Of a stretch of 64,000 nt of DNA, positions 55,431 through 64,000 are shown piece by piece. Under the pieces are notes generated by a model. That model was given only the letters and a program-made list of their open reading frames with translations. It made no database searches and had not been told where the DNA came from. The stretch spans positions 8,602,157 to 8,666,156 of the forward strand of contig OU015566.1 of the NCBI GenBank assembly GCA_907165135.1, written 5' to 3'. The stretch is from Oikopleura dioica. Its lineage: Eukaryota; Chordata; Appendicularia; Copelata; Oikopleuridae. The number at the start of each line of letters is the position of its first letter. Position 1 is the first letter of the stretch. The position numbers and the translations under genes are program-made.

Positions 55431-58400
55431 TTATTGTCGCTTATTGAAGCGTGGGATAAAAAACCTAACTAACCTGGATCGAGACTCAGAAGACGGACGT
55501 CCGAAAGAATCGGAGCGTCGGTCGCGATCGGACCTTCCTTCAGCACGCTCCTTCGATTTTCGTCGGCTTCGGCTTCAAAATAAAATAGAGTTCCTAGATT
55601 TTCCTCTTCCAATACCTTTGGGAATCGTCATCCGAGCTAGAAGACGAAGAGCTCGAAGAAGATGACGAAGAAGATTTTCTCGACCGCCGAGTCGGAGTTC
55701 TACGTCTCTCTTTTCGGACATCATCCCTTTCAGAACTATCTCGTCGTTTTCGATCCCGATCTCGACTATTGTCCCGCGATCTTCCCTTGCTCCGCGATCG
55801 AGGACTTTTGGAAGCGTAGTCTTCGTAAGTCTTAAAAAAACATTGACTCACAATAGAATTGATTCAATTGAATTGAAGAGCTTTTCATTTTGATTCACCA
55901 AATTTAGATAACTGTCACCTAAAATCACATTTCTAACCCTCACCGGAGATCCTCGCGGAGCTCGACCATCCGGTGGACTTCTTCGCGAAGGACGACGACG
56001 CATTCTTTCCTTTCTTTCGCGCTCTTCTCGAACCAAACGCGATTCGCGCATTCGAGGCCGCTTTCGTCGATCATCACTCGATGACGAGCTCGAGCTAGAG
56101 TCGGAGTCATCTTCAGACGGATTTTGAAAAAAAATATACAGTTAGCACCGTTAACTTCTCAATACACGTGGTCGGTTCAACCGACCACGGCGAGTTTGAG
56201 CCGCCGTTATTTCTCTTGTGATAATCCGTTTGACCTGATTTTTGTAATGTGAGCTAAGATGACTAAAACGAACCACTTTCTGAAATTTTGGATGTTTTCT
56301 CAAAAGTGGTGGCGTTTTGCATCGGATTCATCTTTCATTCTACAGCTGCAAATCCAGAAAGTGTTTTTCAAAAGTAATTGTTTATCCTGATAGGTGAGTG
56401 TTCAAGCTTTCCAGCGATATGAATTGTTACCTTTTTACCCGCCGCAAACGAAAGTTAAAGCTAAAAGTTTTGAGCGCTCTTTCTGACAATCCGAATTTTG
56501 CGCGCCGCGCGGGGCTGAATAATGCATTGTGGTCCCCTCACCCGACCCCGTGTTTTGAGCGCTTAGTTGCGCGCCCGTGTATTGAGAAGTTAAAATTGGC
56601 ATGTTTATCTTGCGAAAATGATTGTTTTCAGTTTTCTCTAATCCGGACCTGAGGAGCTGCTACTGTCGCTACTGGAGCTGGAAGTATCAACAACCACACG
56701 TTTCTTAACTGCTGATCCACCAGCGATCTCTACTATCTTTGGAAGGCCCGGAACGGCGTTTTCAACTTCCGGAGCCTGGTCTCCTAAATCTTCATCCATG
56801 ATCGGTGTTGCTCCACCATCTAAAAATAAAATTAATGAAAAGGCAAAGTATGGTTCTAGAAGATTCAATAAATCACTAGAAAACCTTCGTACAGTAGATA
56901 AGTGATCTTCTGCAAGATTTAGATTTGGTTTAGAAAGCGATCCCATCTCCGCCCGGAGTTCCGAGCTACAAGCAATTTTGTCACGCTGCCTGCGCATGCT
57001 CACACGTTAGCGAAATGCAAGAAATGGGACGTCCCGTGGCGAAAATTAGCAACAATAAAAGAGGAAGAAGCTTCTACCTGACTCCATTGAAACATCGTCA
57101 GCCGCGCCGAGATTACCGGCATTTGGATCGCTGGGGAACAAACCGCTAAGCGCCGAGTTTTGAAGTTTGTTGAGCAGACTAGCAAGGCCGCCGCCGCCCG
57201 GTGCCGGTTGCTCGTCGTGTATCGGAGATGCATCCGGAGAATGATAATCATCTCCCTTTTAATGGTTCCAGATAAGGGTTTATTTTGATGTGTTCTATTT
57301 TCACCGAGGCCAGTTTTAACCGGTTTAAGAAACCGGGATTATTTTCAGAATAGATAAGGAACCATTCCTCGTGCTCTCGCTGCTGGAGAAACTTGAGTCG
57401 TTCGTCTAAAGTCATCGAGTCCAAGTCCACTTCTTCCTGGCTGCTTTGATTTTCCTGTTTGACATCCGCTAATTTCCGCCCATGCGGAGGCAAGTCAACA
57501 TCCATTTGGAAGTCGCTGGACAGTTGAGTTGTTGGGACGACACTTTGAATAGGCGGTATTCGATTTTGACCTGACGATTGAGGCTGCTCATTATTCACGA
57601 TTGACGAGTTAGAAGTAGAGGGATCTTTTGGTGGAGTTTTCGTAACTTCAGAGGTCTTCTTGGGAGATTCTTTTTCTGAAGAACAGTTTTAAAAACTCGC
57701 TGTCTATAACAAATATAATTTCAAAATGCATTTTTTCTGGAAAATATAATTATAAGAGACTCGATGGCGCTTGCGGTGGTCACCGTCAATGTTTGATCAA
57801 AATTAATCTCAAGTTCAAAATCTCAGCAGAAATCGTCCGCTAGGAAAACCGCATTTAACCCTGATGAATTTCACGCCGGAAGGAAAGAAAGCAGAAGAGA
57901 GGAAGTTTGTCTTTTCACGTGGATCGCTGCAAATTAGCAGCAAATGTGAACTGTTGAGCGATTAGATATGGCGTCAAACTCGAGCTCAAGAATTAACCAT
58001 ATTTGTTCAATTCGAAGCGATCGAATGCTCACTGCTTGTTACGTTCGCGCATTTGAAATTCCAAAAGCGGATTTTTCGATGGCTTATTCTTTCTTACTTT
58101 TTAAGGCAATCTCTTTTTCTCGCTCCTCCATCATCTGTGTGGCCGTTCGCTCAACTTCCGGGCGGAGATGCTGATCCTGGTTGGATTTCATCAAGTCGCT
58201 TATGATTTTCGGAAGGCGAGCAGAGAAGAGCTCTCCTCCGTGCATATGTGTCCGGAGTTGGCGCATCATGTCTTCTTTTCTGATGGAAGGTTTCCATTGC
58301 TGGTTCGAGAGGAAACTTATCACGAGATAGAAATTATATGAAGCTGGTAGTGACTAGGTAATCAATGGTAATCGACAGATGTGTCCCATTCTACATAAAC

Positions 58401-58571
58401 TTTTCTACTCTGACTTGAAACTTGCTTGTCCAAATCACTCCTAAGCGTCGTATAAACTGGATTTTCCTCGACCATCTGCAAGCATGCCTTTCTAAGGACA
58501 TCATAGGTGCCATCAGCTTTCAATCTCTTTATCAAAACTTGCTCCGAAAAGCCTTCATTTATCGATACCAT
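55431..58571 (-). CDS. BOD1: BOD1/Shg1-domain protein with acidic and SR-like C-terminus
   Basis: Start ATG 58571 (MVSINEGFSEQVLIKRLKAD). The N-terminal 120 residues match the BOD1/Shg1 fold: GTYDVLRKACLQMVEENPVY, TLRSDLDKQVSS, NQQWKPSIRKEDMMRQLRTH, PKIISDLMKSNQDQHLRPEV. These proteins act in PP2A-B56 control at kinetochores (BOD1) or in SET1 complexes (Shg1/BOD1L). Further exons in phase run through KKESPKKTSEVTKTPPKD, LDSMTLDERLKFLQQREHEE, GGGGLASLLNKLQNSALSG, an acidic Ser run, and an RS-like tail (RRPSRRSPPDGRAPRG, SKGRSRDNSRDRDRKRRD, ERAEGRSDRDRRSDS). The stop at 55431 assumes read-through of the last exon. The joint between the first two exons is not canonical. Its ATG lies 70 nt after the SRD5A3 stop. 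Confidence 0.7.
56151..56593. mobile_element. TTAA-flanked inverted-repeat element in a BOD1-gene intron
   Basis: The element 56155-56589 (435 bp) starts CTTCTCAATACACG and ends with its exact inverse CGTGTATTGAGAAG (14 bp). TTAA is present on both sides (56151-56154 and 56590-56593), the duplication made by piggyBac-type transposases. A perfect 11-bp-arm hairpin (CGTGGTCGGTT ... AACCGACCACG) lies just inside the left end. There is no transposase frame, so it is non-autonomous. Confidence 0.75.
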
Positions 58572-58641
58572 GTCTACAAAACAGACTGTTACGATAAGAA
58601 GTGACTGGCTATCCGTTTTTCTGATGCTGGAAAAAACATGT

Positions 58642-61330
58642 CTAGAAAATGAATGGAACAAGAGCTTTTCGACCGGCGACTTGAGACGTTCCAAATTTTG
58701 AATTGTAAAAGTCTAGGGTCATTCTGGCAGAGATTGATTGATTGATTAAAGTGAAGAAGAACGGAAAGAACATGTGAAAGCCACCGATAGGCAGGAGAGC
58801 GAGGTAGAAGAGAATTTCAGAAGCAATCGTTGGGGACATAATGTACTAAAATAGAATCGAATTAGGGCAGGGGCACCGATTTCTTACTGTAAATAGACCA
58901 CTTCGCGGAGGACAAGAGTTTTTTTGCGCATTTGGGTCAGATCGAAGATTTGCCATTGCTCGTATGCTAAATTGATAGAACTTGAAATAAGAAATCAATT
59001 TAAATAGACAAATGATGAATTACCATAAAAATTTTTCGGGCAAAAAAATTTTTTTTGAGATATTGGTATATTCTGAAAGTCCAAGTCAAAATTAGTCGAT
59101 TCCCAAATTTCTAGGGCTCAATGACGTCATGATGACGTCATTTATGATGAATAAATGTCCGAAAAGGCTCCAAATTCATGAAACTTTGGAACGCTTTTTG
59201 AGGCTGTTTTTGCTGGAAATAGATTTTTCGATTTCAAAAATTGGACCGGTCGGTAATGGTTGATATTCAATGGTTTGATCCCGGGTCCCTACGTAGTTTT
59301 TCATGGAAAATCCGAATCCGTCGAGAAAAATAAAATTAAAAAACGTTTTCGGCTCGAAAAAGCGTTCCAAAGACAAAATTTTCAAATCAGCCCGATGACG
59401 TCATAATGACGTCATCTGACCCTAGAATTTGGTGATTCTGTATAACTTTTTACGGGCTTTCAGAATATACCAATATCTCAAAAAAAATTTTTTTGCCCGA
59501 AAAATTCTTATGGTAATTCATCAAATAGACATTGATAAATTCCTGATGATTTGAAATTTATTGGGATGCGTGTTCGGATTAATTCATTTTCAGATTTATT
59601 CAAAGGGATTTATTTCGAATACAAACTTGATAGCAGCATCAAAAACGCATTTTATAGCATAAACATAAGATGAGAATCATTTTAATGGTTTGTTCTATAG
59701 GTCGAATCCTATTATTATATCAATATTATTAAATGCTTCATTTAATAATATTTTTCAACTAAAAATAAATCTTCATTTCTGCGAGGAGCTTCTTTCTCAT
59801 TTTCTTCACTTCATCATCCTTCAAGTTGCTGTTTTTGATCAGAGCCAGTAGCTCCAACTTCTCTCGTTTGATTCGAGCAGCGAGCTTTGCTTCGGTTTCT
59901 GTAACTTCGTTAATGCCTTCGTTGATGGAGAGTTTTCGAACGATAAGCTTGAATTCTTCTTTTTCGAGCATTTTGATGAAAACTCTTTTGCTTTGGATAA
60001 GTCTTTCATGGTTATCGGCTGTACACAAGAGATGAGATGCGTTCTTCATTTTGTAAAAATTTAAATAGGATTAAAATTAAAGCTGTGTTTCTGAATTGCC
60101 TGAAATCAAATGGTTTTATACAGTAACTCTTTGGAAGATGGCGCTGCGGGGCTACCAGCTGTTTCCAAGCGGGGAGTCAAGATGGGTTAGGTCTCCCGCG
60201 TGAGAGAATAGGTTTAGATCGAGATCTTTCAGAAGATTTCTTGATACGGAAATCGATCTTGAATCTTCATCTCTATCGTTTTTCACCTCGGCGGCGAATT
60301 AATGCACATAAAAGCAGAAGATTTCACAAATATCCTTACCTCAAGTGTTGATAGAAGATCGCGGAAAAGACTGCTGTTATCTTGAAAATTGAGCCAGGAG
60401 ATAGCTCCTTGTCAAAGTCAAGAGCATCGGGCAAAGAAGCCAGCGTACTTAATGGAACCAGAACGTAAAAAACATGACCAAGCGCATAGTGAGCGATCGA
60501 CATGACATTTTTAGACTTCGCTATAAATATAGACTCTCAAAATAGGGCTCGAGTTAACGGAGTTATGCAATGCAATAATATGGGCCAAAATAGCTTTAGC
60601 GATTTTCAAAGAAGCTTTCTGGGGCAATTGATATGAGCAAATTGCAATATTTTGTTACTTAAGATTGCTTTAGCAGATGTTAATTAGTAAATAAGTTGAT
60701 ATGAGCGTCTAATTTTGGTGACAAATAATTCACTGTTTTCTCCAAAATTGTAATTATATCGAACCCGTTCCTAACAACCGCTGCAGAAGATGAACAAGAA
60801 CGAGCCATCCAAGTAAGGGAACACGATCTAATGACACCCTTTGAAAGTCGAAAATGAACGCGCCTTACCATCAAAGTCGTGTATCAAGAGTCGCATTACG
60901 CCTTTACGTAATTTTGGGTTGCTTTCGCCAACTGTAAATAGACTCAGATCCAAAATCGGATGCATCGCAATCGACATGAGTCCTATTTCAGGCAAACTAG
61001 GTTGGCCGTCTTTTTTTTAGGTTGAGCAAATGAACCGCGAATAGACTGATTTTGGTAGGAAATGAACCATTTTTGTTTGTTTATCCGGATTTCTTCAACC
61101 GTTCCCAAGCACCAGCGATAGAGCAGAAGAAGAAAGAACAAACTTCCTAATAGATAAAAGTGGGTAAACCAGGCTTTCGGAACGTCAAAAGGGTATGTTT
61201 TGACTCTTGTCTTCCCGAATGTTGTGAGTTGTTGGAATAACCCGTTATTGGTGATGATTTTTGGCGAGGTAACGGCGAGTCCGGCAACAGTTAGAACAAT
61301 CCAAATACAGTCGATAAGGTAGAGTTCCAT
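58642..61330 (-). CDS. SRD5A3: Polyprenol reductase / steroid 5-alpha-reductase 3
   Basis: Start ATG 61330 (MELYLIDCIWIVLTVAGLAV). Exons in phase give FQQLTTFGKTRV, FDVPKAWFTHFYLLGSLFF, SNPKLRKGVMRLLIHDFD, NVMSIAHYALGHVFYVLVPL, AIFYQHLSIRAMANLRSD, PRSGLFTVHYMSPTIASEIL, and ARMTLDFYNSKFG ending RKALVPFIF (stop 58642). The order GKT, FDVPK-x-x-F-HFY, NVM-x-x-x-HY and the terminal FYxSKF ... PF-F are diagnostic of SRD5A3. The enzyme reduces polyprenol to dolichol in the ER, for N-glycosylation. All joins can be made with GT-AG. The 1.37-kb intron 58973-60340 contains an inverted-repeat element and an intronless gene. About 90 nt after the PWI-BAG gene. Confidence 0.9.
59010..59526. mobile_element. 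Long-inverted-repeat element in an SRD5A3 intron
   Basis: The element 59014-59522 (509 bp) has terminal inverted repeats of about 67 bp with only two mismatches, starting GATGAATTACCATAA. AAAT is found on both sides (59010-59013, 59523-59526). The interior has four TGACGTCA octamers in two mirror-image pairs (59122, 59133, 59396, 59407). It shares the GATGAATT end and the TGACGTCA layout with the element at 54782-55375. No open frame. Confidence 0.8.
59759..60049 (-). CDS. Intronless 96-residue protein inside an SRD5A3 intron
   Basis: A single open frame from ATG 60049 (MKNASHLLCTADNHERLIQS) to the stop at 59759, on the same strand as the host gene and within its 58973-60340 intron. The sequence is helical and charged (KMLEKEEFKLIVRKLSIN, EAKLAARIKREKLELLALI, EVKKMRKKLLAEMKIYF). 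No domain was recognised. Codon content and amphipathic pattern make chance unlikely, but it could be a retrocopy fragment or an alternative exon of SRD5A3. Confidence 0.45.
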   Translation of the reverse strand: MKNASHLLCTADNHERLIQSKRVFIKMLEKEEFKLIVRKLSINEGINEVTETEAKLAARIKREKLELLALIKNSNLKDDEVKKMRKKLLAEMKIYF

Positions 61331-61420
61331 TCTTAATTCAAACTGCACTTGAATAATGAAAAAAATGATCAACTAGGCTTGATAACTGGCAGGTCTGATA
61401 AAGAAGGAGAACAGTAAAAA

Positions 61421-62311
61421 TCATAGGAACGAAATTGCCTTGTCGTTGCGATCGAGCAACTTTTGTGAATCTTTGATAATCTTCTTTCTATCCGCGCGAT
61501 TTTGAATGTCTTTGGGGTCAAGTTCCACAGCATCGCAAGCTTCCAGCAATTTCATCAATGCTTCATTTATTCCCCTGAAAAAATTGATTAAAATATCAGC
61601 AGAAAATATATTCATACTTGTATGATTTGCAAAGTTTCTTCGAGTTCTTGTCCTCGCGTTTGGTGAATTCTTTGTTGAGTCGGCGACTTTTTTGTTTAAG
61701 ATCCTGGAATCGCTCTTGAAGATCGTGGATTTGTCGAGAATCCTCGAGGAAAATGTTGACGCGATTCTTCGGCGGAGATCTTGAAATGTTATCAAACCTT
61801 ATACTTATCTCCAATGATAAGTACCTTGACCGAGATCTACTTCTCGAGCGATCTCTGGAGTAATCTCTTTCGCCATCTGAATCTGAGCTCTGAGACGAAT
61901 CGCTTCCGGAATTTGCCGCGGCCGCTTCTCGAGCCTCTTGTTCAGCTTCAAGTCGCTCCTCGAGCTTTTCTTGCTCTTTGCGCTTTCTGGCTTCATACAT
62001 TTCTCTGCTCGGATCTTCAGGCAGCCCATTGACTAAAGAAATCCCCATGTAAAACAATTCTAGCATGAAACTACAAAATTACCTTTTTGAATCAAAAGAT
62101 CAAGCCAAACTGCGAAATCCGCAGCTTTTTCTTCTAACAATTCTTCTAAGTCCTCCCTAATAGCATCAAATCGCTTCTTTCTCGCGAAGATGATCATCAC
62201 AAAGTCGATCAAGTCATCATCCTCCTCGATCTTCATGGCGGCGAGTTTCTTTTTGATCGCCAATCGGAATTTCACTGTTATTTCTGCTGTTATGTCCATT
62301 CTGAATTGCAT
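61421..62311 (-). CDS. PWI-like N-terminus, SR linker and BAG domain protein
   Basis: Four exons in phase. Start ATG 62311 (MQFRMDITAEITVKFR) or the next Met 12 nt on. Residues 1-75 (ITVKFRLAIKKKLAAMKI, DLIDFVMIIFARKKRFDAIR, AADFAVWLDLLIQKG) resemble the PWI-like fold at the start of ZC3H14. A charged helix (EKLEERLEAEQEAREAAAA) and an RS stretch (DYSRDRSRSRSRSRS) follow. The C-terminus (DLQERFQDLKQKSRRLNKEF, GINEALMKLLEACDAVELD, KKIIKDSQKLLDRNDKAI) has the three-helix pattern of BAG domains, which bind the Hsp70 ATPase domain as nucleotide exchange factors. Stop 61421. Introns about 43-50 nt. The combination suggests a nuclear Hsp70 cofactor; inference. Confidence 0.7.
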
Positions 62312-62495
62312 TATTGAGGAGAAAATCTGAACTTTTGAATGTTTAATATTCAGTTGTTGAACGAAGAATGGGGGTACAGATGCTTTTTTTTTGTGTGTGC
62401 CAGTAGTGGTGCTTTTTCTTATTTGATTATGATATGCGATTGTTGAACTGTGCGAAAACATAAAATGGTTGACAAAAGAAAAAGGGATTTGAATA

Positions 62496-64000
62496 TCAGC
62501 CTCTGGAAGCGATGAGAACGGATCGAATGATGCTCAGAAACGTTGGAAAGTCGGTGTTGAGTGATGGAACTGTGTAACTCTAGGAGAAAAAAATGAGAAA
62601 TGAATTTCAAGTGCAAGATAATCAGGGCGATAAGGGCCTCCGTTCATGTAATATCCTAGTCGTGGAAGTAGAGACATCCGTTGGTCTGGGGATTTACTTA
62701 CGGAGAGATGCTTAGGTAAAGTGTTTGTGAATATGGATTGAAGGTCGCATATTTTGTTCTCGTAGAACGTGTGGTGAAGCAAAGTTATCAGCTCATCCTC
62801 GATAATAAGGTGTTGGCCAGCGAGTAGGGTGCTGGAGACGGCCCCGACAATTAACGGGTTGATATTTACTCTAAAACAGAAATCGAGTTAGCTGCTCAGG
62901 GAACTGAGATTTGATAATTACCGAACAGCATCGTTAGAAAAGAATTTACGCTCTTTTTGAAGCTCGAGAAGGAGATTTAGTGCATTTCTGGACAGTGTTA
63001 GATCAGTAGAAGTGATAGCTACAGAAAGTTAATTAATGTTTATTAGAGAAACGTTACCAGTGATAAAGTAACGAATAATTTGCATAAGAGTCTGTTCATT
63101 TTGGATTTTTGGATAACTCGAGCCGGGAGAGTTGGATTTGAAGTGCGAAGAAAGAACGTTGCCCGGGAAAAAGAATCGATATTTGACGGAAATGATCCTC
63201 TTCAAAAGCGTCAATCCAGCTGAATAAATTTAAATTCCAGCGAAAACTCATTTATTGAACCGCCTACCAGCATGGACAGGAGGCGACATTTCAGAAGCAG
63301 GAAGAATTATATTCATCGTGAGATTAAGAACGACGGGTAGTATTTCCGCATCCTTGCAGTACTCGACTACCGCGGAAATGATCTTTGTCATGTTCTCCAG
63401 GAATTGAACCCCTTCTTCTTTCAGCAAAAGCTCATTTGCTTTCTCAACAGAGAATCCCTTCAAATTCACGATAACTTCAAAGAATTTTTCAAAAACAAAC
63501 CTCATAGCAAGCCTGAACAGTTCTTCTCGTCAGTTCCATATCTTTCGTCGCTTCTTGCTTCATGCAATTAAAGTAGTCAGTCGTTAGATTCATCGCTGCC
63601 TTCGTCTCCTTTATATCCACATTGAAAGTGTTTATATGTGGCACGCAGTCGAAGACGATATTTCTTATTCCCGCAGAGCACGATTTCCTGCAGGCGACGG
63701 ATTCCGAATAAACCAAGAAGCAACAAGAACTGATGAAATCGAACCTGGCCGACTGTGATTTTACAAGACTCGTGAAAAGCTCCGTCCTCTCCGGCCATTT
63801 TTGATCTGCTTGAGTTGTATTTGGATAAGGGAGCAAGAAAAGACTCGCCAGCGCTTTCAGAACAATCGTTTTCGTTTCCTCGGTCAGGGGAATGTTCTTT
63901 GGACTGGGGCCAATACCACCAATTGAATAAAGTTCACCTAGCTCGCTCGCTGAATAATTTTTATAACATAGAGTGGATATGCATTTTAGATCGCGTTTTA
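62496..64000 (-). CDS. XPO6: Exportin-6, C-terminal part (runs off the window)
   Basis: The 5' part lies beyond 64000. Visible exons in order: ELYSIGGIGPSPKNIPLTE and SLFLLPYPNTTQADQKWPER, then VFEKFFEVIVNLKGFSVE and EGVQFLENMTKIISAVVEYC, then LLKRIISVKYRFFFPGNVLS, then LTLSRNALNLLLELQKERK, then LIVGAVSSTLLAGQHLIIED and FYENKICDLQSIFTNTLPKH, and the end YTVPSLNTDFPTFLSIIRSV (stop 62496). The LLLP-P-x-x-QxWP segment, the FF-x-x-VL segment and the C-terminal pattern agree with XPO6, which exports profilin-actin from the nucleus. Introns are short and GT-AG. It is 184 nt upstream of the PWI-BAG gene on the same strand. Confidence 0.75.

Noticed and set aside
1-64000. CRISPR arrays, bacterial operons, integrated phage or rRNA
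   Set aside because: No regularly spaced repeats, Shine-Dalgarno-led bacterial genes, phage-type genes or rRNA signatures were seen; splicing throughout shows a eukaryotic nuclear genome.

Overview
The window looks like a stretch of an extremely compact animal nuclear genome, most probably a larvacean (appendicularian) tunicate such as Oikopleura. The evidence is many split genes whose introns are mostly about 40-60 nt, head-to-tail genes separated by tens to about 200 nt with pyrimidine-rich AG acceptors just upstream of start codons (the pattern of trans-spliced operons), several introns that fit only with GG-AG or GA-AG ends, and metazoan proteins (GLS, POLR3A, RPS29, TMEM41B, SRD5A3, XPO6, torsin-interacting protein). 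No rRNA, tRNA or CRISPR was seen. The species call is inference. Gene models were built by hand from exon frames and splice phases, with no transcript data.

Layout: 0.36-8.8 kb holds small genes on both strands: a divergent pair (unknown minus gene and RING gene), then a minus run of ankyrin gene, unknown CxxC gene, ZP-domain secreted protein and small coiled-coil protein, then a plus gene with a CaaX end and a minus two-pass membrane protein. At 9.3-14.4 kb a receptor guanylate cyclase and a small unknown gene lie 18 nt apart on the minus strand. At 15.1-18.3 kb are GLS-type glutaminase and a four-pass claudin-like protein (plus). At 18.3-26.1 kb are POLR3A, a membrane-bound coiled-coil RING protein and a membrane protein (minus), with a small plus gene nested in a POLR3A intron. 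At 27-31 kb is a plus cluster of chromodomain/zinc-finger protein, RPS29 and a tandem-PC4 (SUB1) protein with a hAT-like element in its first intron. At 31.4-33.3 kb is a PIM-like kinase.

From 33.3 to 44.5 kb (about 11 kb) no gene could be supported; this is a large gap for such a compact genome and may be regulatory. From 44.5 kb to the end nearly everything is on the minus strand: TOR1AIP-like, TMEM41B (carrying a nested plus-strand Ly6/mucin gene), an SR-rich protein, a BOD1/Shg1 protein with an SR-like tail, SRD5A3 (with a nested intronless gene), a PWI-like plus BAG-domain protein and the C-terminal part of XPO6. XPO6, PWI-BAG, SRD5A3 and BOD1 follow each other at gaps of about 185, 90 and 70 nt and may be one operon.

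Mobile DNA: four short non-autonomous inverted-repeat elements with target duplications were found (hAT-like 29534-30179; two related long-inverted-repeat elements 54782-55375 and 59014-59522 carrying paired TGACGTCA motifs; TTAA-flanked 56155-56589), three in introns and one between genes. The most notable protein observation is an RPS29 that keeps the eukaryotic N-terminus but has lost three of the four zinc-ligand cysteines.
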